64,000 bases of DNA from Tolumonas auensis DSM 9187. Its GTDB lineage: Bacteria > Pseudomonadota > Gammaproteobacteria > Enterobacterales > Aeromonadaceae. The number at the start of each line of letters is the position of its first letter. Within the stretch, counting starts at the first letter, position 1. The stretch is taken from NCBI RefSeq assembly GCF_000023065.1, contig NC_012691.1, positions 1,036,501 through 1,100,500 on the forward strand, read 5' to 3'. The translations under genes and the position numbers were made by a program. Positions 49,557 through 58,083 of this stretch are shown one piece after another. The notes beneath the pieces are model-generated. The model did not search any database. It saw only the letters and a list, made by a program, of their open reading frames with translations, and was not told where the DNA came from.

Positions 49557-51158
49557 CTATTGCAGTGAAAGCACATACATATAGCCATCACTGAAAAATG
49601 GATCGCCTTTAAAGTTGTAGCCGATCTCCGGGTTTCTTATTTGCATTTTCAGACTGGTATTTATTTTATTGGCCAGCAGTAAATCCCGATACAATTGTTC
49701 TCTTTCCGCATTTAAATCGGGAGTAATAACCGGAATGATCCCCCATTTAAAGCCTTTGTCTGCACTGACCATGCCGACATAGAGATCTTTTCCATCCTGA
49801 GATTTATAATTTGTCTGCCATATTTTAAGATGGTGTGCATCTTTCAGCCAATTCGAGTTGGTTATCTTTCTGAATGCCACATCCTGAATTTTAGCATTCC
49901 AGAAAGAGGGATAAATCGGAGCTGATGGATAAGGCTTTTCCGATGTCAGCGATTTAATGGCATTGATGAATGACGGAATATCTGAATTGTCAATTAAATG
50001 CCAACCGGCTGCCTGCATTGCTGAAATCAAAGTTTGTTTATCGGATGCCTGAAATATAAAACTGATGGGTTCCTGTCTTTTTCCAATCAGATCTTCAGTA
50101 TATTGAAGTTGCTCTGTTGTAAATATATCGGTAACTTTTGAGACAGTAATATCACTGGCAACCGGAACAGGGCGTAATGGCGGATGATAATTCAGCGCAA
50201 AACTGCCGTAAAAAAGAAACGTACCGAATATCAGCGCTCCGGTGAGGAGGCGTCTTTTGCTGCTCGCCAGCGTCAGTGAACGGGCGGAGCTGGTATGTCT
50301 GAGCCATTCAGACAAGGTAATGCCAATAATCAGCCACATCGCGCCAACGAGATAACCACTCCAGACATCACTGATATAATGCACGCCAAGATATACCCGG
50401 CTAAAACCAATCAGCAGCGCAAGAATTGCGGTTGCAAAAAACAGATTTACCTTATGCGACCAGTAATGCGTGGAGCGGATGAGCAGATATCCGAGAAAGC
50501 CATAAATAGCGACCGCGATAGAGGAATGTCCGCTGGGAAACGAGAAGGAATCTTCCAGATATACGGCGAACTCCGGACGTGCACGCTGAAACGCCAGCTT
50601 TCCCAGCCAGGTAAATGAGAGACTCCCGATAGCAGCCACCAAGAACGGATAAATGAAATATTTTTTATGCCATATAAAGAGAATGATTAATGAAGACAAT
50701 ACAACCACAGTAATTATTTCTAATTTTCCAAGTAACGTTATCCAGGTAAAGATATGGGTTAGTGTGTCATTTCTCAGAATATAAAACAGATTCGCGATGC
50801 GAATATCTGCGGCAGTAATGGAATCGGAAGTAATAAAGTCTTCAACGATGCCGGCAAATAATGCGACGACATAAAACAAGGCCAGTGCAAAGATAGACAG
50901 GGGGCGTCCGGTGAACACTGTATTATCAATTCGTGCTTTCAGAAAGACCACTAAGCGGGGGTGATTTTTAGCCCATACTGCAGCGTATTCATTTTTTATT
51001 ATTCTGATTTTCAGCATATGCAGAAGCGCATGCAATCCGGATAATAATTGTTCTCCTTTTTTTATCGTTATCCATTTTAAAACCAGAGTGAATAATACAA
51101 ACGCTAATGCAAGCGGAATAAACAGTCCGGCACGGGATAACCACAATTCTGTCATCAT
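49557..51158 (-). CDS. PAP2 superfamily phosphatase with LssY-like C-terminal domain
   Basis: The 533-residue membrane protein has an N-terminal hydrophobic part, then the PAP2 motifs KLAFQRARP, PSGHS and SRVYLGVHYISD in order. The last ~200 residues are an LssY_C-type soluble domain (ITVSKVTDIFTTEQ..., WQTNYKSQDGKDLYVGMVS). It should hydrolyse lipid phosphates at the outer face of the inner membrane; LssY's role is not clear. Its ATG overlaps the upstream permease stop (ATGA), which implies coupling. Confidence 0.87.
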   Translation of the reverse strand: MMTELWLSRAGLFIPLALAFVLFTLVLKWITIKKGEQLLSGLHALLHMLKIRIIKNEYAAVWAKNHPRLVVFLKARIDNTVFTGRPLSIFALALFYVVALFAGIVEDFITSDSITAADIRIANLFYILRNDTLTHIFTWITLLGKLEIITVVVLSSLIILFIWHKKYFIYPFLVAAIGSLSFTWLGKLAFQRARPEFAVYLEDSFSFPSGHSSIAVAIYGFLGYLLIRSTHYWSHKVNLFFATAILALLIGFSRVYLGVHYISDVWSGYLVGAMWLIIGITLSEWLRHTSSARSLTLASSKRRLLTGALIFGTFLFYGSFALNYHPPLRPVPVASDITVSKVTDIFTTEQLQYTEDLIGKRQEPISFIFQASDKQTLISAMQAAGWHLIDNSDIPSFINAIKSLTSEKPYPSAPIYPSFWNAKIQDVAFRKITNSNWLKDAHHLKIWQTNYKSQDGKDLYVGMVSADKGFKWGIIPVITPDLNAEREQLYRDLLLANKINTSLKMQIRNPEIGYNFKGDPFFSDGYMYVLSLQ

Positions 51159-52606
51159 GTGCTGTCCTTACGCTGCCGGTTTGACAGCCATAAAGTTCCT
51201 GACAGTAAGCCTAAAAATATCAGCAGATAGACCAATACCACGCCTGCACTGGTGCCATCAATCCAGATCCCATAGAGATAACCTGCCAAGGTGCTGAACA
51301 GCGCGACCCAGGCGACGTAAGTCCAGGTTTTCAGGTAGCCGATAATGGCCGCAGTGATGAGAATGCTTTGCAGACTGAGCTCCGGATCGGCCATCAGATA
51401 GGCCAGCAGAGGACCGCGGTGCATCCCCAGGCTGAGGAACATCTGCGCTATCGGCACTTCCACCAGCGTTGGGAAGTACATGAAGACACCGAATATCACA
51501 CCCGCCAGATTACCGGTTAATGTGTTCTGTCCGGCTAAGGCTTCTATCCACTCTGGCTGGATGAGCTCTCTGATCACCCCAACCAGAAATACGCCAATCA
51601 CCAGCAGCGGAAAAATCTGTTTTACAAATTTCCAGGATTCCCATAACAGCTCACGAACCTGATCTTCCGTGAATCGGGTCTTAAGTATCCAGCCGAGCAA
51701 CAGCAACGAAATCAAAACGCCAATAGACTTCCCGTTAATCAGAATATCCAGCCCGGTGGCATGGGGTCGCATACCGACAGCGGCAACTAGTAAGGTTATG
51801 CTCAGTAAAATCAGCGAAGTCCATGTCCAGCGGTTAAAGCCATCAAAAATTGTTTCAATCCCTTTCCATGATGCAAACCCAATCAGCAGTAACAGCATAA
51901 TCAGAAAAGCACCTTGTGCGCTGACACCTTCACCGCCTCGTGCCGGATCAAAAGGGATCAGTTGAAACAGATAGTTTTGCAGGCTATCCAGGCCGCTCAC
52001 CGGTAAGGTGAGGGTCGCGTAAACGTCCGTCAGCAGTGACACCTTGAGTGTGCCGGCCAGCAGCAGGGCGATCAGCAGTAACAGAAAGATCAGTGCACTG
52101 GGCGGCATCCGGCCTTGCCCGGCGAACAGGGCATCGGTGGCTTCATCGTGTTCTTTATCGGATTGCCGGAATATCAGCGCCATGATCAGGCCGATGCCGA
52201 TCCCAAATGTCAGAGAGAGCAGCAATCTGGCAAAAGCGAGGTCCACGCCGATGATGCCGCCGGTATAGATCAGCGCCAGAATATTGGCGGCCGGGGCAAA
52301 GAACAGAAAAGTGATGGCAGGCCCGAGACCGGCGCCTTTTTTATATATCCCGGCAAAAAGCGGCACGATAGTACAGGAACATACTGCCAGCACCGAACCG
52401 GCCAGTGCCGCCGCCGGGTAGGAGATATATTTAGGGCGATTCCGCCCCAGAAACCGGGTGATGATTTCTTTGGGGATCAGTGCGGTCATTGCGCCGGCAA
52501 TATAAAAAGCCGGCAGCAGACAAAGCAGAACATGTGCCGCGAGGTAGGAAGCCAGATTGCCGAGGCCGCTGAAAAACAGATGTAAGGAAAAGGATAATAT
52601 ATCCAT
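51155..52606 (-). CDS. Large DUF318-type permease
   Basis: The 483-residue integral membrane protein has about 12 hydrophobic segments in two halves. The motif VCSCTIVPLFAGIYKKGAG with FFAPAANILAL is the hallmark of DUF318/ArsP-like permeases. The second half has MYFPTLVEVPIAQM. Members of this group export metal or organometalloid ions; the substrate here is not known. It starts 21 bases after the DUF2703 gene and overlaps the PAP2 gene start. Confidence 0.82.
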   Translation of the reverse strand: MDILSFSLHLFFSGLGNLASYLAAHVLLCLLPAFYIAGAMTALIPKEIITRFLGRNRPKYISYPAAALAGSVLAVCSCTIVPLFAGIYKKGAGLGPAITFLFFAPAANILALIYTGGIIGVDLAFARLLLSLTFGIGIGLIMALIFRQSDKEHDEATDALFAGQGRMPPSALIFLLLLIALLLAGTLKVSLLTDVYATLTLPVSGLDSLQNYLFQLIPFDPARGGEGVSAQGAFLIMLLLLIGFASWKGIETIFDGFNRWTWTSLILLSITLLVAAVGMRPHATGLDILINGKSIGVLISLLLLGWILKTRFTEDQVRELLWESWKFVKQIFPLLVIGVFLVGVIRELIQPEWIEALAGQNTLTGNLAGVIFGVFMYFPTLVEVPIAQMFLSLGMHRGPLLAYLMADPELSLQSILITAAIIGYLKTWTYVAWVALFSTLAGYLYGIWIDGTSAGVVLVYLLIFLGLLSGTLWLSNRQRKDST

Positions 52607-52627
52607 CTTGCCCTCCTGTTCAGCCAG

Positions 52628-53011
52628 TTATTTTTGCTGTGCGGCTTTTAATCCGGCCTGAATGATTAACTCCTGCGGTATGGTTTCATACACGATGTTG
52701 TCTATTTCCAGCGTCCGGCAGTTTTCATCCTCACAGGCAGCGCAACACAGGCTTTGTCCGCTCTTCGCATCAAGCCATTCCTCCAGCGGTTTATCACCGA
52801 TCCAGATCCGGTTTGATTCCTGCGGATGGGCCCTGAATTCCCGTATAGAAAGCGTTTTTGTCCGTAATACCGGCTCAATACCTAAGGGTGATAATTGCTC
52901 CTTTAGTTTTTCAACTGCCCGGAGCATCTCCATATAGGTGTTACCACAACGTTCGCAGGTTTCACCATCCGCAGTGACGAGGCGCTGCCAGGTAATCGGT
53001 AATATTTTCAT
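52628..53011 (-). CDS. DUF2703 cysteine-rich protein
   Basis: The ~127-residue protein begins at ATG 53011 (GAGG upstream). It has cysteine pairs Cys19-x-x-Cys22 (TCERCGNTY) and C89, C90, C93 and C98 (LCCAACEDENC), with a ferredoxin/thioredoxin-like beta pattern (ILPITWQRL, PVLRTKTLS). DUF2703 genes are commonly neighbours of metalloid permeases, as here; a metal-carrier or redox role is an inference. Confidence 0.75.
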   Translation of the reverse strand: MKILPITWQRLVTADGETCERCGNTYMEMLRAVEKLKEQLSPLGIEPVLRTKTLSIREFRAHPQESNRIWIGDKPLEEWLDAKSGQSLCCAACEDENCRTLEIDNIVYETIPQELIIQAGLKAAQQK

Positions 53012-53087
53012 CACAACGACCTCATCATGTTTAGTGGTTAACTGCAACAGCGCTGATTGGCTGACATTTCAGTGGTTTTCAGATTCC

Positions 53088-53327
53088 TTATGACTGCATA
53101 AACCATTGTTTAATTTTATCTTTTGACGGAATGCCGCCGGAATGCACAACCTTGCCATCCACGATGACACCGGGCGTTGATAAAATGCCGAAGCTGACGA
53201 TGTCTTTGATGGCCTCTACTTTTTCCAGCTGAATATCTTCGCCATATTCTTTGGCAACTTCTTCAATCAGTTTGGCGGTGGTTCTGCAGTTGGCACATCC
53301 TGGGCCCAGTACTTTGATATTTTTCAT
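53088..53327 (-). CDS. Small thioredoxin-like CxxC protein
   Basis: The 79-residue mini-thioredoxin has the active site Cys11-Ala-Asn-Cys14 (GPGCANC) and a cis-Pro region STPGVIVDG. Such redox-active disulfide proteins often accompany arsenical permeases and may supply thiols or bind the metalloid. It sits directly after the 347-residue permease (25-base gap), within the metalloid operon. Confidence 0.85.
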   Translation of the reverse strand: MKNIKVLGPGCANCRTTAKLIEEVAKEYGEDIQLEKVEAIKDIVSFGILSTPGVIVDGKVVHSGGIPSKDKIKQWFMQS

Positions 53328-53352
53328 TTTGTTTTCTCACTCCTGATAAAAA

Positions 53353-54396
53353 TCACAACAATATATTGAAGACATAACCGACCAGCATGATCCCGCTGGC
53401 GACAACAGTTATAAACGTGGCGATCAGGCGCATTTTGAGTACTTTCCGCAAGATCACCATTTCCGGTAACGAGAGTGCGATAACACTCATCATGAACGCG
53501 AGTACCGTGCCTAATGCCGCGCCCTTAGCCAGCAAAGCCTGAACAATCGGGATCACCCCGGCGGCATTGGTATACATCGGAACACCGATGACGACCGCCA
53601 GTGGCACCGACCACCAGGCTTCTCTCCCCATGAACGAGGCCATGAAATCTTCAGGCACATATCCGTGGATACCGGCACCGATGGCGATACCCGCTAAAAT
53701 GTAAGGCCAGACTTTACCGACAATATTGCGGACCGCGGTGAATCCGCTGCTAATACGGTCAGCCAGCGTTAACGTATCGTCTTCTATACTGAATTGCGTT
53801 TTGGGTATTTCCTGTACCCAGTCTTCAAGATATATTTCCATTCTGAGCCGGCCAATCACCCAGCCACTGATAATGGCTACCGTTAATCCTAACCCCATAT
53901 AAAGCATAGCTGTTTGCCAGCCAAACAAGCCGAATAACAATGTGAGAGCGACCTCATTTACCATCGGGGCTGAAATCAGAAAGGAAAAAGTAACACCGAG
54001 CGGCACGCCTGCCTGCACGAAACCAATAAACAGCGGGACAGCCGAACAGGAACAGAAAGGCGTCACGATGCCTAAAGTTGCAGCCATCACATTAGCCACA
54101 CCATGACTGCGGTTTGCCAGCAAGGCGCGGGTTCGTTCGGGCGTGAAATACGAGTTGATCATACCCATGATGAAGACGATACCGGTCAGCAGCATCAGTA
54201 CTTTTGGGGTGTCATAAAAGAAAAACTGCAGGGCACCGCCCAGATGACTGTTTCTGTCTACCGGTAATGCCGCAACCAGTGATTCAGAGAGCGGGATCAG
54301 GGTCTGATACAGGCCAAACCAGATCGCGCCCGCTATTAGCAAAAAAGGTAACGGTTGTTTTTGTGTAAATGCTTTTGCAGCGACGACAGCATTCAT
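53353..54396 (-). CDS. DUF318-type permease (ArsP-like)
   Basis: The 347-residue protein has about 8-10 hydrophobic segments and the motif FCSCSAVPLFIGFVQAGVPLG followed by SAPMVNEVAL, characteristic of DUF318/ArsP permeases. ArsP exports trivalent organoarsenicals; the position between sigZ and a CxxC mini-thioredoxin, near ACR3, makes a metalloid export role plausible. A distinct paralogue lies at 51155. Confidence 0.82.
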   Translation of the reverse strand: MNAVVAAKAFTQKQPLPFLLIAGAIWFGLYQTLIPLSESLVAALPVDRNSHLGGALQFFFYDTPKVLMLLTGIVFIMGMINSYFTPERTRALLANRSHGVANVMAATLGIVTPFCSCSAVPLFIGFVQAGVPLGVTFSFLISAPMVNEVALTLLFGLFGWQTAMLYMGLGLTVAIISGWVIGRLRMEIYLEDWVQEIPKTQFSIEDDTLTLADRISSGFTAVRNIVGKVWPYILAGIAIGAGIHGYVPEDFMASFMGREAWWSVPLAVVIGVPMYTNAAGVIPIVQALLAKGAALGTVLAFMMSVIALSLPEMVILRKVLKMRLIATFITVVASGIMLVGYVFNILL

Positions 54397-54485
54397 TTAT
54401 CGGTGCTTCTCTGTTTTTTATCCAATTACAAAGAAGACGGCGGAACTGCAAAAAGATGCAGCCTGTTTTGAAAATATTGGCGGAA

Positions 54486-55034
54486 TTATTTTTTGCGGGG
54501 TGTGAAGCAGCAGACCTGCCCCTGAGTATCGAGCACAACCTTGCATGAGAGAAGTAACCCATCGCGCAGGCGTTTTCTGGCTCGCTGGATCCGGGATTTT
54601 GTTGCAGATAACGTCAGCTGATGTGCCTCAGCATAAGCCTGCAATGACATGCCTTCAATATCACACCGGCGGATGATGTCACTGTCATCCGGATTTAATT
54701 CACTCAGAACGCGGGGCAGGCATTGCGTCAGCTCGTCGACCGCGGCAATCGCTTTTTCATCTGACGCCAAATCATCCGGTAAGGGGATGAGTTTTTTGTT
54801 TTTCCGGTATGTATCGATCAGATAATTCCGGGCTACCTGGAATAACCAGGCGCGGGGATTACTGATATTACAAAAGGATTTTCCCTGAGAAATAGCCTTA
54901 ATAAAGATGTCATGAAGCGAGTCGGCAGCATTGTCGCTGTCTGCCAGTTGATGCAACAACCAGTGACTCAACTCTTCTTCATTGGCATTCCAGGCTTTTA
55001 ACACGCAATCAGGAATCGCCGGTTTATCTGACAT
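54486..55034 (-). CDS. sigZ: SigZ-like ECF sigma factor with Cys-rich tail
   Basis: The 182-residue protein has sigma-70 region 2 (DIFIKAISQGKSF, NPRAWLFQVARNYLIDTYR) and region 4 (EGMSLQAYAEAHQLTLSATKSRIQRARKRL). A 20-residue C-terminal extension carries Cys164, Cys175 and Cys176 (SCKVVLDTQGQVCCF). SigZ-type proteins are ECF sigmas; no anti-sigma gene is next to it. The cysteines could bind As(III) or a metal and switch activity (inference). It sits 27 bases downstream of ACR3 and 89 bases before the first permease. Confidence 0.85.
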   Translation of the reverse strand: MSDKPAIPDCVLKAWNANEEELSHWLLHQLADSDNAADSLHDIFIKAISQGKSFCNISNPRAWLFQVARNYLIDTYRKNKKLIPLPDDLASDEKAIAAVDELTQCLPRVLSELNPDDSDIIRRCDIEGMSLQAYAEAHQLTLSATKSRIQRARKRLRDGLLLSCKVVLDTQGQVCCFTPRKK

Positions 55035-55061
55035 TTTATTAAGGCTCCGGGTAGCAGATGT

Positions 55062-56135
55062 TTATTTTATCCCTTGTTCATACCAGCCTTTAGACTGATT
55101 CACAATTTTTACGACCAATAACATCACAGGAACTTCAATCAGCACGCCAACTACCGTTGCCAGCGCAGCACCGGAATGAAAGCCAAACAGACTGATTGCC
55201 GCCGCAACCGCTAATTCAAAGAAGTTCGATGCGCCAATCAGTGCTGACGGGCAGGCGACAGAATGTTTTTCGCCAACCTTGCGGTTCAGCCAGTAGGCGA
55301 GGGCAGAGTTGAAAAACACCTGGATCAGAATCGGCACTGCCAGTAGCGCGATGACCAGCGGCTGACTGAGAATCGCATTGCCCTGAAAGGCAAACAGTAA
55401 CACCAGCGTCAGCAGTAAGGCGGTAATTGACCAGGGCTGAATGGTGTTCATTACAGAATCGAAATGAGCCTGACCTTTGGCCAGTAATGCGCGGCGTAAA
55501 ATCTGCGCAATGATCACCGGAATAACGATATACAGTACCACCGAGGTAAGCAGCGTGTCCCACGGCACAGTAATGCTGGATACACCGAGCAGCAGGGCGA
55601 CAATCGGAGCGAATGCGACCACCATGATCAGATCGTTAAGGGCGACCTGAGACAGGGTGAAGTAAGGATCACCATTCGTCAGACGACTCCAGACAAACAC
55701 CATGGCCGTACAGGGTGCCGCTGCTAGCAGGATCAAACCGGCAATGTAGCTGTCGATTTGTTCTGCCGGTAACAGTGATGAAAAAAGCACACGAATGAAC
55801 AGCCAGCCCAGAATTGCCATGGAAAATGGTTTAACTAACCAGTTCACAAACAGGGTCACACCAATCCCGCGGAGATGGCTTTTTACCTGATGCAGCGCAG
55901 AAAAATCAATTTTCAGCAGCATCGGGATGATCATCACCCAGATCAGCAAACCGACCGGCAGATTCACCTTGGCAATTTCCATCGCGCCGATTGCCTTGAA
56001 TACCGCAGGGAAACTCTGGCCCAGCGCGATGCCAACGACAATACAGATCCCAACCCAGGCCGTAAGATAACGTTCAAAAAAGCTGATGCCGGCTTCCGGT
56101 TCATTTTCCGTACTGATTTCATATTCTAAAGACAT
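55062..56135 (-). CDS. acr3: ACR3 family arsenite efflux transporter
   Basis: The ~357-residue transporter has about ten membrane segments. Its ATG at 56135 has GGAG six to seven bases upstream. The ACR3 signature with the essential Cys is visible as LAAAPCTAMVFVWSRLTNGDP, and NDLIMVVAFAP follows. It exports As(III) and Sb(III). No ArsR repressor or ArsC reductase is adjacent. First gene of the metalloid run after the ybaN gap; it may share its promoter with sigZ. Confidence 0.93.
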   Translation of the reverse strand: MSLEYEISTENEPEAGISFFERYLTAWVGICIVVGIALGQSFPAVFKAIGAMEIAKVNLPVGLLIWVMIIPMLLKIDFSALHQVKSHLRGIGVTLFVNWLVKPFSMAILGWLFIRVLFSSLLPAEQIDSYIAGLILLAAAPCTAMVFVWSRLTNGDPYFTLSQVALNDLIMVVAFAPIVALLLGVSSITVPWDTLLTSVVLYIVIPVIIAQILRRALLAKGQAHFDSVMNTIQPWSITALLLTLVLLFAFQGNAILSQPLVIALLAVPILIQVFFNSALAYWLNRKVGEKHSVACPSALIGASNFFELAVAAAISLFGFHSGAALATVVGVLIEVPVMLLVVKIVNQSKGWYEQGIK

Positions 56136-56275
56136 GACTTTCTCCTGATTCGTCATCAAATCACTGAATTTGTGTTTTATCTGCTAATTGTTCAATATTA
56201 CAAGAGAAGTTGAAATGATAAAACCAATAATTACATCTGATCTGCAGCCATGGAATGTTTCCCGGTAAACCTGAT

Positions 56276-56704
56276 TCAATCAGCTTCTTTCGATGAGGAA
56301 TACTCTGCTGGTAATTCTGCTTCCTGAGGTTCTGGCCGGAATGTTTTCATCCGGACCAGATGGATCGTAACGCTCACCGCGATACCCAGCAAAATCAGCT
56401 GCACCCACCACTGTGAAACCACAAACCAGATGGAATAACTCATGGTGAGCCATAGCAGACTGAGCGCGATAACTTTCTGTTTGAGGGGCATGCCCCGGCC
56501 TTCCCGGTAGTTACGAATGTATTCGCCAAACCAGCGGTTAGTGATGAGCCAGTGATAAAAACGCGCTGAACTGCGGGAATAACAGAAAGCCGCCAGTAAC
56601 AGAAAAGGCGTGGTTGGCAGTAAAGGCAGAAAAATGCCGGCAATGCCCAAAATTACGCAAATCGTACCTATTACAATCAGCATTATTTTGACCACACTTT
56701 TCAT
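56276..56704 (-). CDS. ybaN: YbaN family inner-membrane protein (DUF454)
   Basis: This ~142-residue protein from ATG 56704 has the DUF454 core GIAGIFLPLLPTTPFLLLAAFCYSRSS and four hydrophobic segments. The C-terminal ~20 residues are acidic and variable. YbaN function is unknown. It lies 140 bases before acr3 on the same strand, so it might be in the same transcript or not. Further upstream codons to 56758 lack a start with a good ribosome site. Confidence 0.85.
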   Translation of the reverse strand: MKSVVKIMLIVIGTICVILGIAGIFLPLLPTTPFLLLAAFCYSRSSARFYHWLITNRWFGEYIRNYREGRGMPLKQKVIALSLLWLTMSYSIWFVVSQWWVQLILLGIAVSVTIHLVRMKTFRPEPQEAELPAEYSSSKEAD

Positions 56705-57051
56705 TAATCCATCCCACTGAGGTACTGCAGACTGCTTGTTCAGCGTTGACCGGCGCAACTGTAAGCGCCGGAATCTTTGGCATGTATGATGCTAAGGTAT
56801 CACTTCCCGGTTGAGCTGAGCCAGTTATAGTTACAGGTGTATTGTTATAGTTTAGTCAGAATTCACCTGCTTTCCAGCCGACAACAGCAAGCGATTATTG
56901 AAGAGAAAGTCAAATTCTCAGGCCCTTCACTGGTTATCTGTGGTTACTGAGTCTAAACTTTAAGTGAAACGTAATGTTACATTTAGATATAAAATGGTGT
57001 ATTTTGGTGCAATAACTAAATAGTCATAGTAATCGGGATGGAGGGTGTGTC

Positions 57052-57255
57052 ATGGATTCACATTTAACAGAAATCAAAAACTCGCATTTGTTTACTGAGT
57101 ATCTGATGTGTTCCGGAATTAAGTTGCCTCGTTCCCGCAGTGAAAACTGGGAGTTTTTTGACACCGGTAAAGATTGTGTCACGGCCAGGATCAAGAGAGA
57201 TGAAAAAGGGCATGCCCGTTTTTTCATCTGTGCAGCCCTGCTTGGGCGTAAATGA
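57052..57255 (+). CDS. Small paralogous protein, copy 2 (unknown function)
   Basis: The 67-residue protein has a very strong GGAGG site just before its ATG. It shares DSHLTEIKNSHLFTEYL, PRSRSENWEF and the terminal RFFICAALLGRK with copies 1 and 3, with a two-residue insertion (TGKD). The 347-base gap to ybaN upstream has a TATAAA-like -10 (near 56988) and a TGTAAC half-site on the minus strand (ATGTTACAT), but no other gene. An imperfect stem-loop at about 57281-57306 may terminate it. Confidence 0.85.
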   Translation: MDSHLTEIKNSHLFTEYLMCSGIKLPRSRSENWEFFDTGKDCVTARIKRDEKGHARFFICAALLGRK

Positions 57256-57519
57256 ACGTTTTTTGAACGTTATTGAATAAGCCCTTTTAAAAGAGGGGTT
57301 TTATTATTTATCGAATATATGCATGATTTTACTGCGCAATTGAATTAATGAAACGACGGTTCATTTTTGTTTTTTATTTAATTGAGTTTGTAGTATCAGA
57401 AATAAACAATTTAGATTTCAATTCGTTTTGTTGTATTTCATGTAACTGTTTACGTTTTATGAAATATATAAATTAAAAATTATATTTGTGACACATATAC
57501 CGATTCGTAAGCCTTTCCT

Positions 57520-57610
57520 TTCATTCAAATCACCGCGGTGTGTAGAATGAAACAACCAGGTAACAGCTGGTATAGCTCTGAGAGAGCGTCAGTCCATGGG
57601 GGTGTGACTG
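57520..57610 (+). promoter_or_regulatory. Structured leader of small-protein copy 3
   Basis: Four consecutive hairpins can form: TTCATTC/GAATGAA (57520-57526, 57545-57551) enclosing the palindrome CACCGCGGTG; ACCAG/CTGGT (57555-57571); GCTCT/AGAGC (57575-57587); CAGTC/GACTG (57590-57610). The remaining gap from 57256 is AT-rich, with TGTAACTGTTTAC at 57441. It does not match a riboswitch or tRNA I know; the GCTCTGAGAGAGC hairpin looks like a tRNA D arm but no acceptor stem pairs. Confidence 0.5.
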
Positions 57611-57674
57611 GTCGGCTCAAGGAGTGTTGCATTCTTTTTGTTCTTTCACTTATTGCTATGGAGTCTCAGATATC

Positions 57675-57872
57675 ATGGATTTACACTTAACAGAAATCAG
57701 AAATGCGCATCTTTTTATGGAATATTTAATGAGCTCAGGCATCAAATCTCCGCGTTCACGCAGCGAAGATTGGGAGCTGGTAGACAAAGAGCAGGTAATT
57801 GCTCGTATCAAAAAAGATCATACTGGTACTGCGAAGTTCTTTATTTGTGCAGCCATGCTGGGACGTAAGTAA
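57675..57872 (+). CDS. Small paralogous protein, copy 3 (unknown function)
   Basis: From the ATG at 57675 (GGAG upstream) the protein is 65 residues: MDLHLTEIRNAHLFMEYL, then SPRSRSEDWELVDKE, ending KFFICAAMLGRK. It is closest to copy 1 in the C-terminal part. The frame is open upstream to 57624, but homology and the ribosome site favour 57675. It has its own terminator. Function unknown; all three copies are on the plus strand within about 10.2 kb. Confidence 0.87.
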   Translation: MDLHLTEIRNAHLFMEYLMSSGIKSPRSRSEDWELVDKEQVIARIKKDHTGTAKFFICAAMLGRK

Positions 57873-57882
57873 TTTTAATTCT

Positions 57883-57929
57883 CTGAGAGCGAAAGTTTTT
57901 AATAAAATTCTCCGCTCTCAGGTTTTTTT
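57883..57929 (+). terminator. Terminator of small-protein copy 3
   Basis: Nine-base arms CTGAGAGCG and CGCTCTCAG (57883-57891, 57913-57921) are followed by seven T. Confidence 0.88.
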
Positions 57930-58017
57930 GAAATATTTAACTGAATCGATTCATGCTGTTTTTTAAATCTTAATTCTTTCCTTTTTTATTTTTCTCGTCA
58001 TTATCCTGATAAATTTA

Positions 58018-58069
58018 ATGCCTTAGTCGCTACAGAATTAATCTGCAGCGCTAAGGCATCGTTTTTTTT
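58018..58069. terminator. Stem-loop before scrK
   Basis: Arms ATGCCTTAG(T)CGCT and AGCGCTAAGGCAT pair with a one-base bulge, and eight T follow on the plus strand. It lies between convergent copy 3 and scrK and may serve both. Confidence 0.7.
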
Positions 58070-58083
58070 GCTTCCGCCGTTGG

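Noticed and set aside
57555..57640. Possible tRNA in the leader of small-protein copy 3
   Set aside because: A D-arm-like GCTCTGAGAGAGC and a GGTCGGCTC segment are suggestive, but the acceptor ends do not pair and the anticodon loop would be 11 bases.
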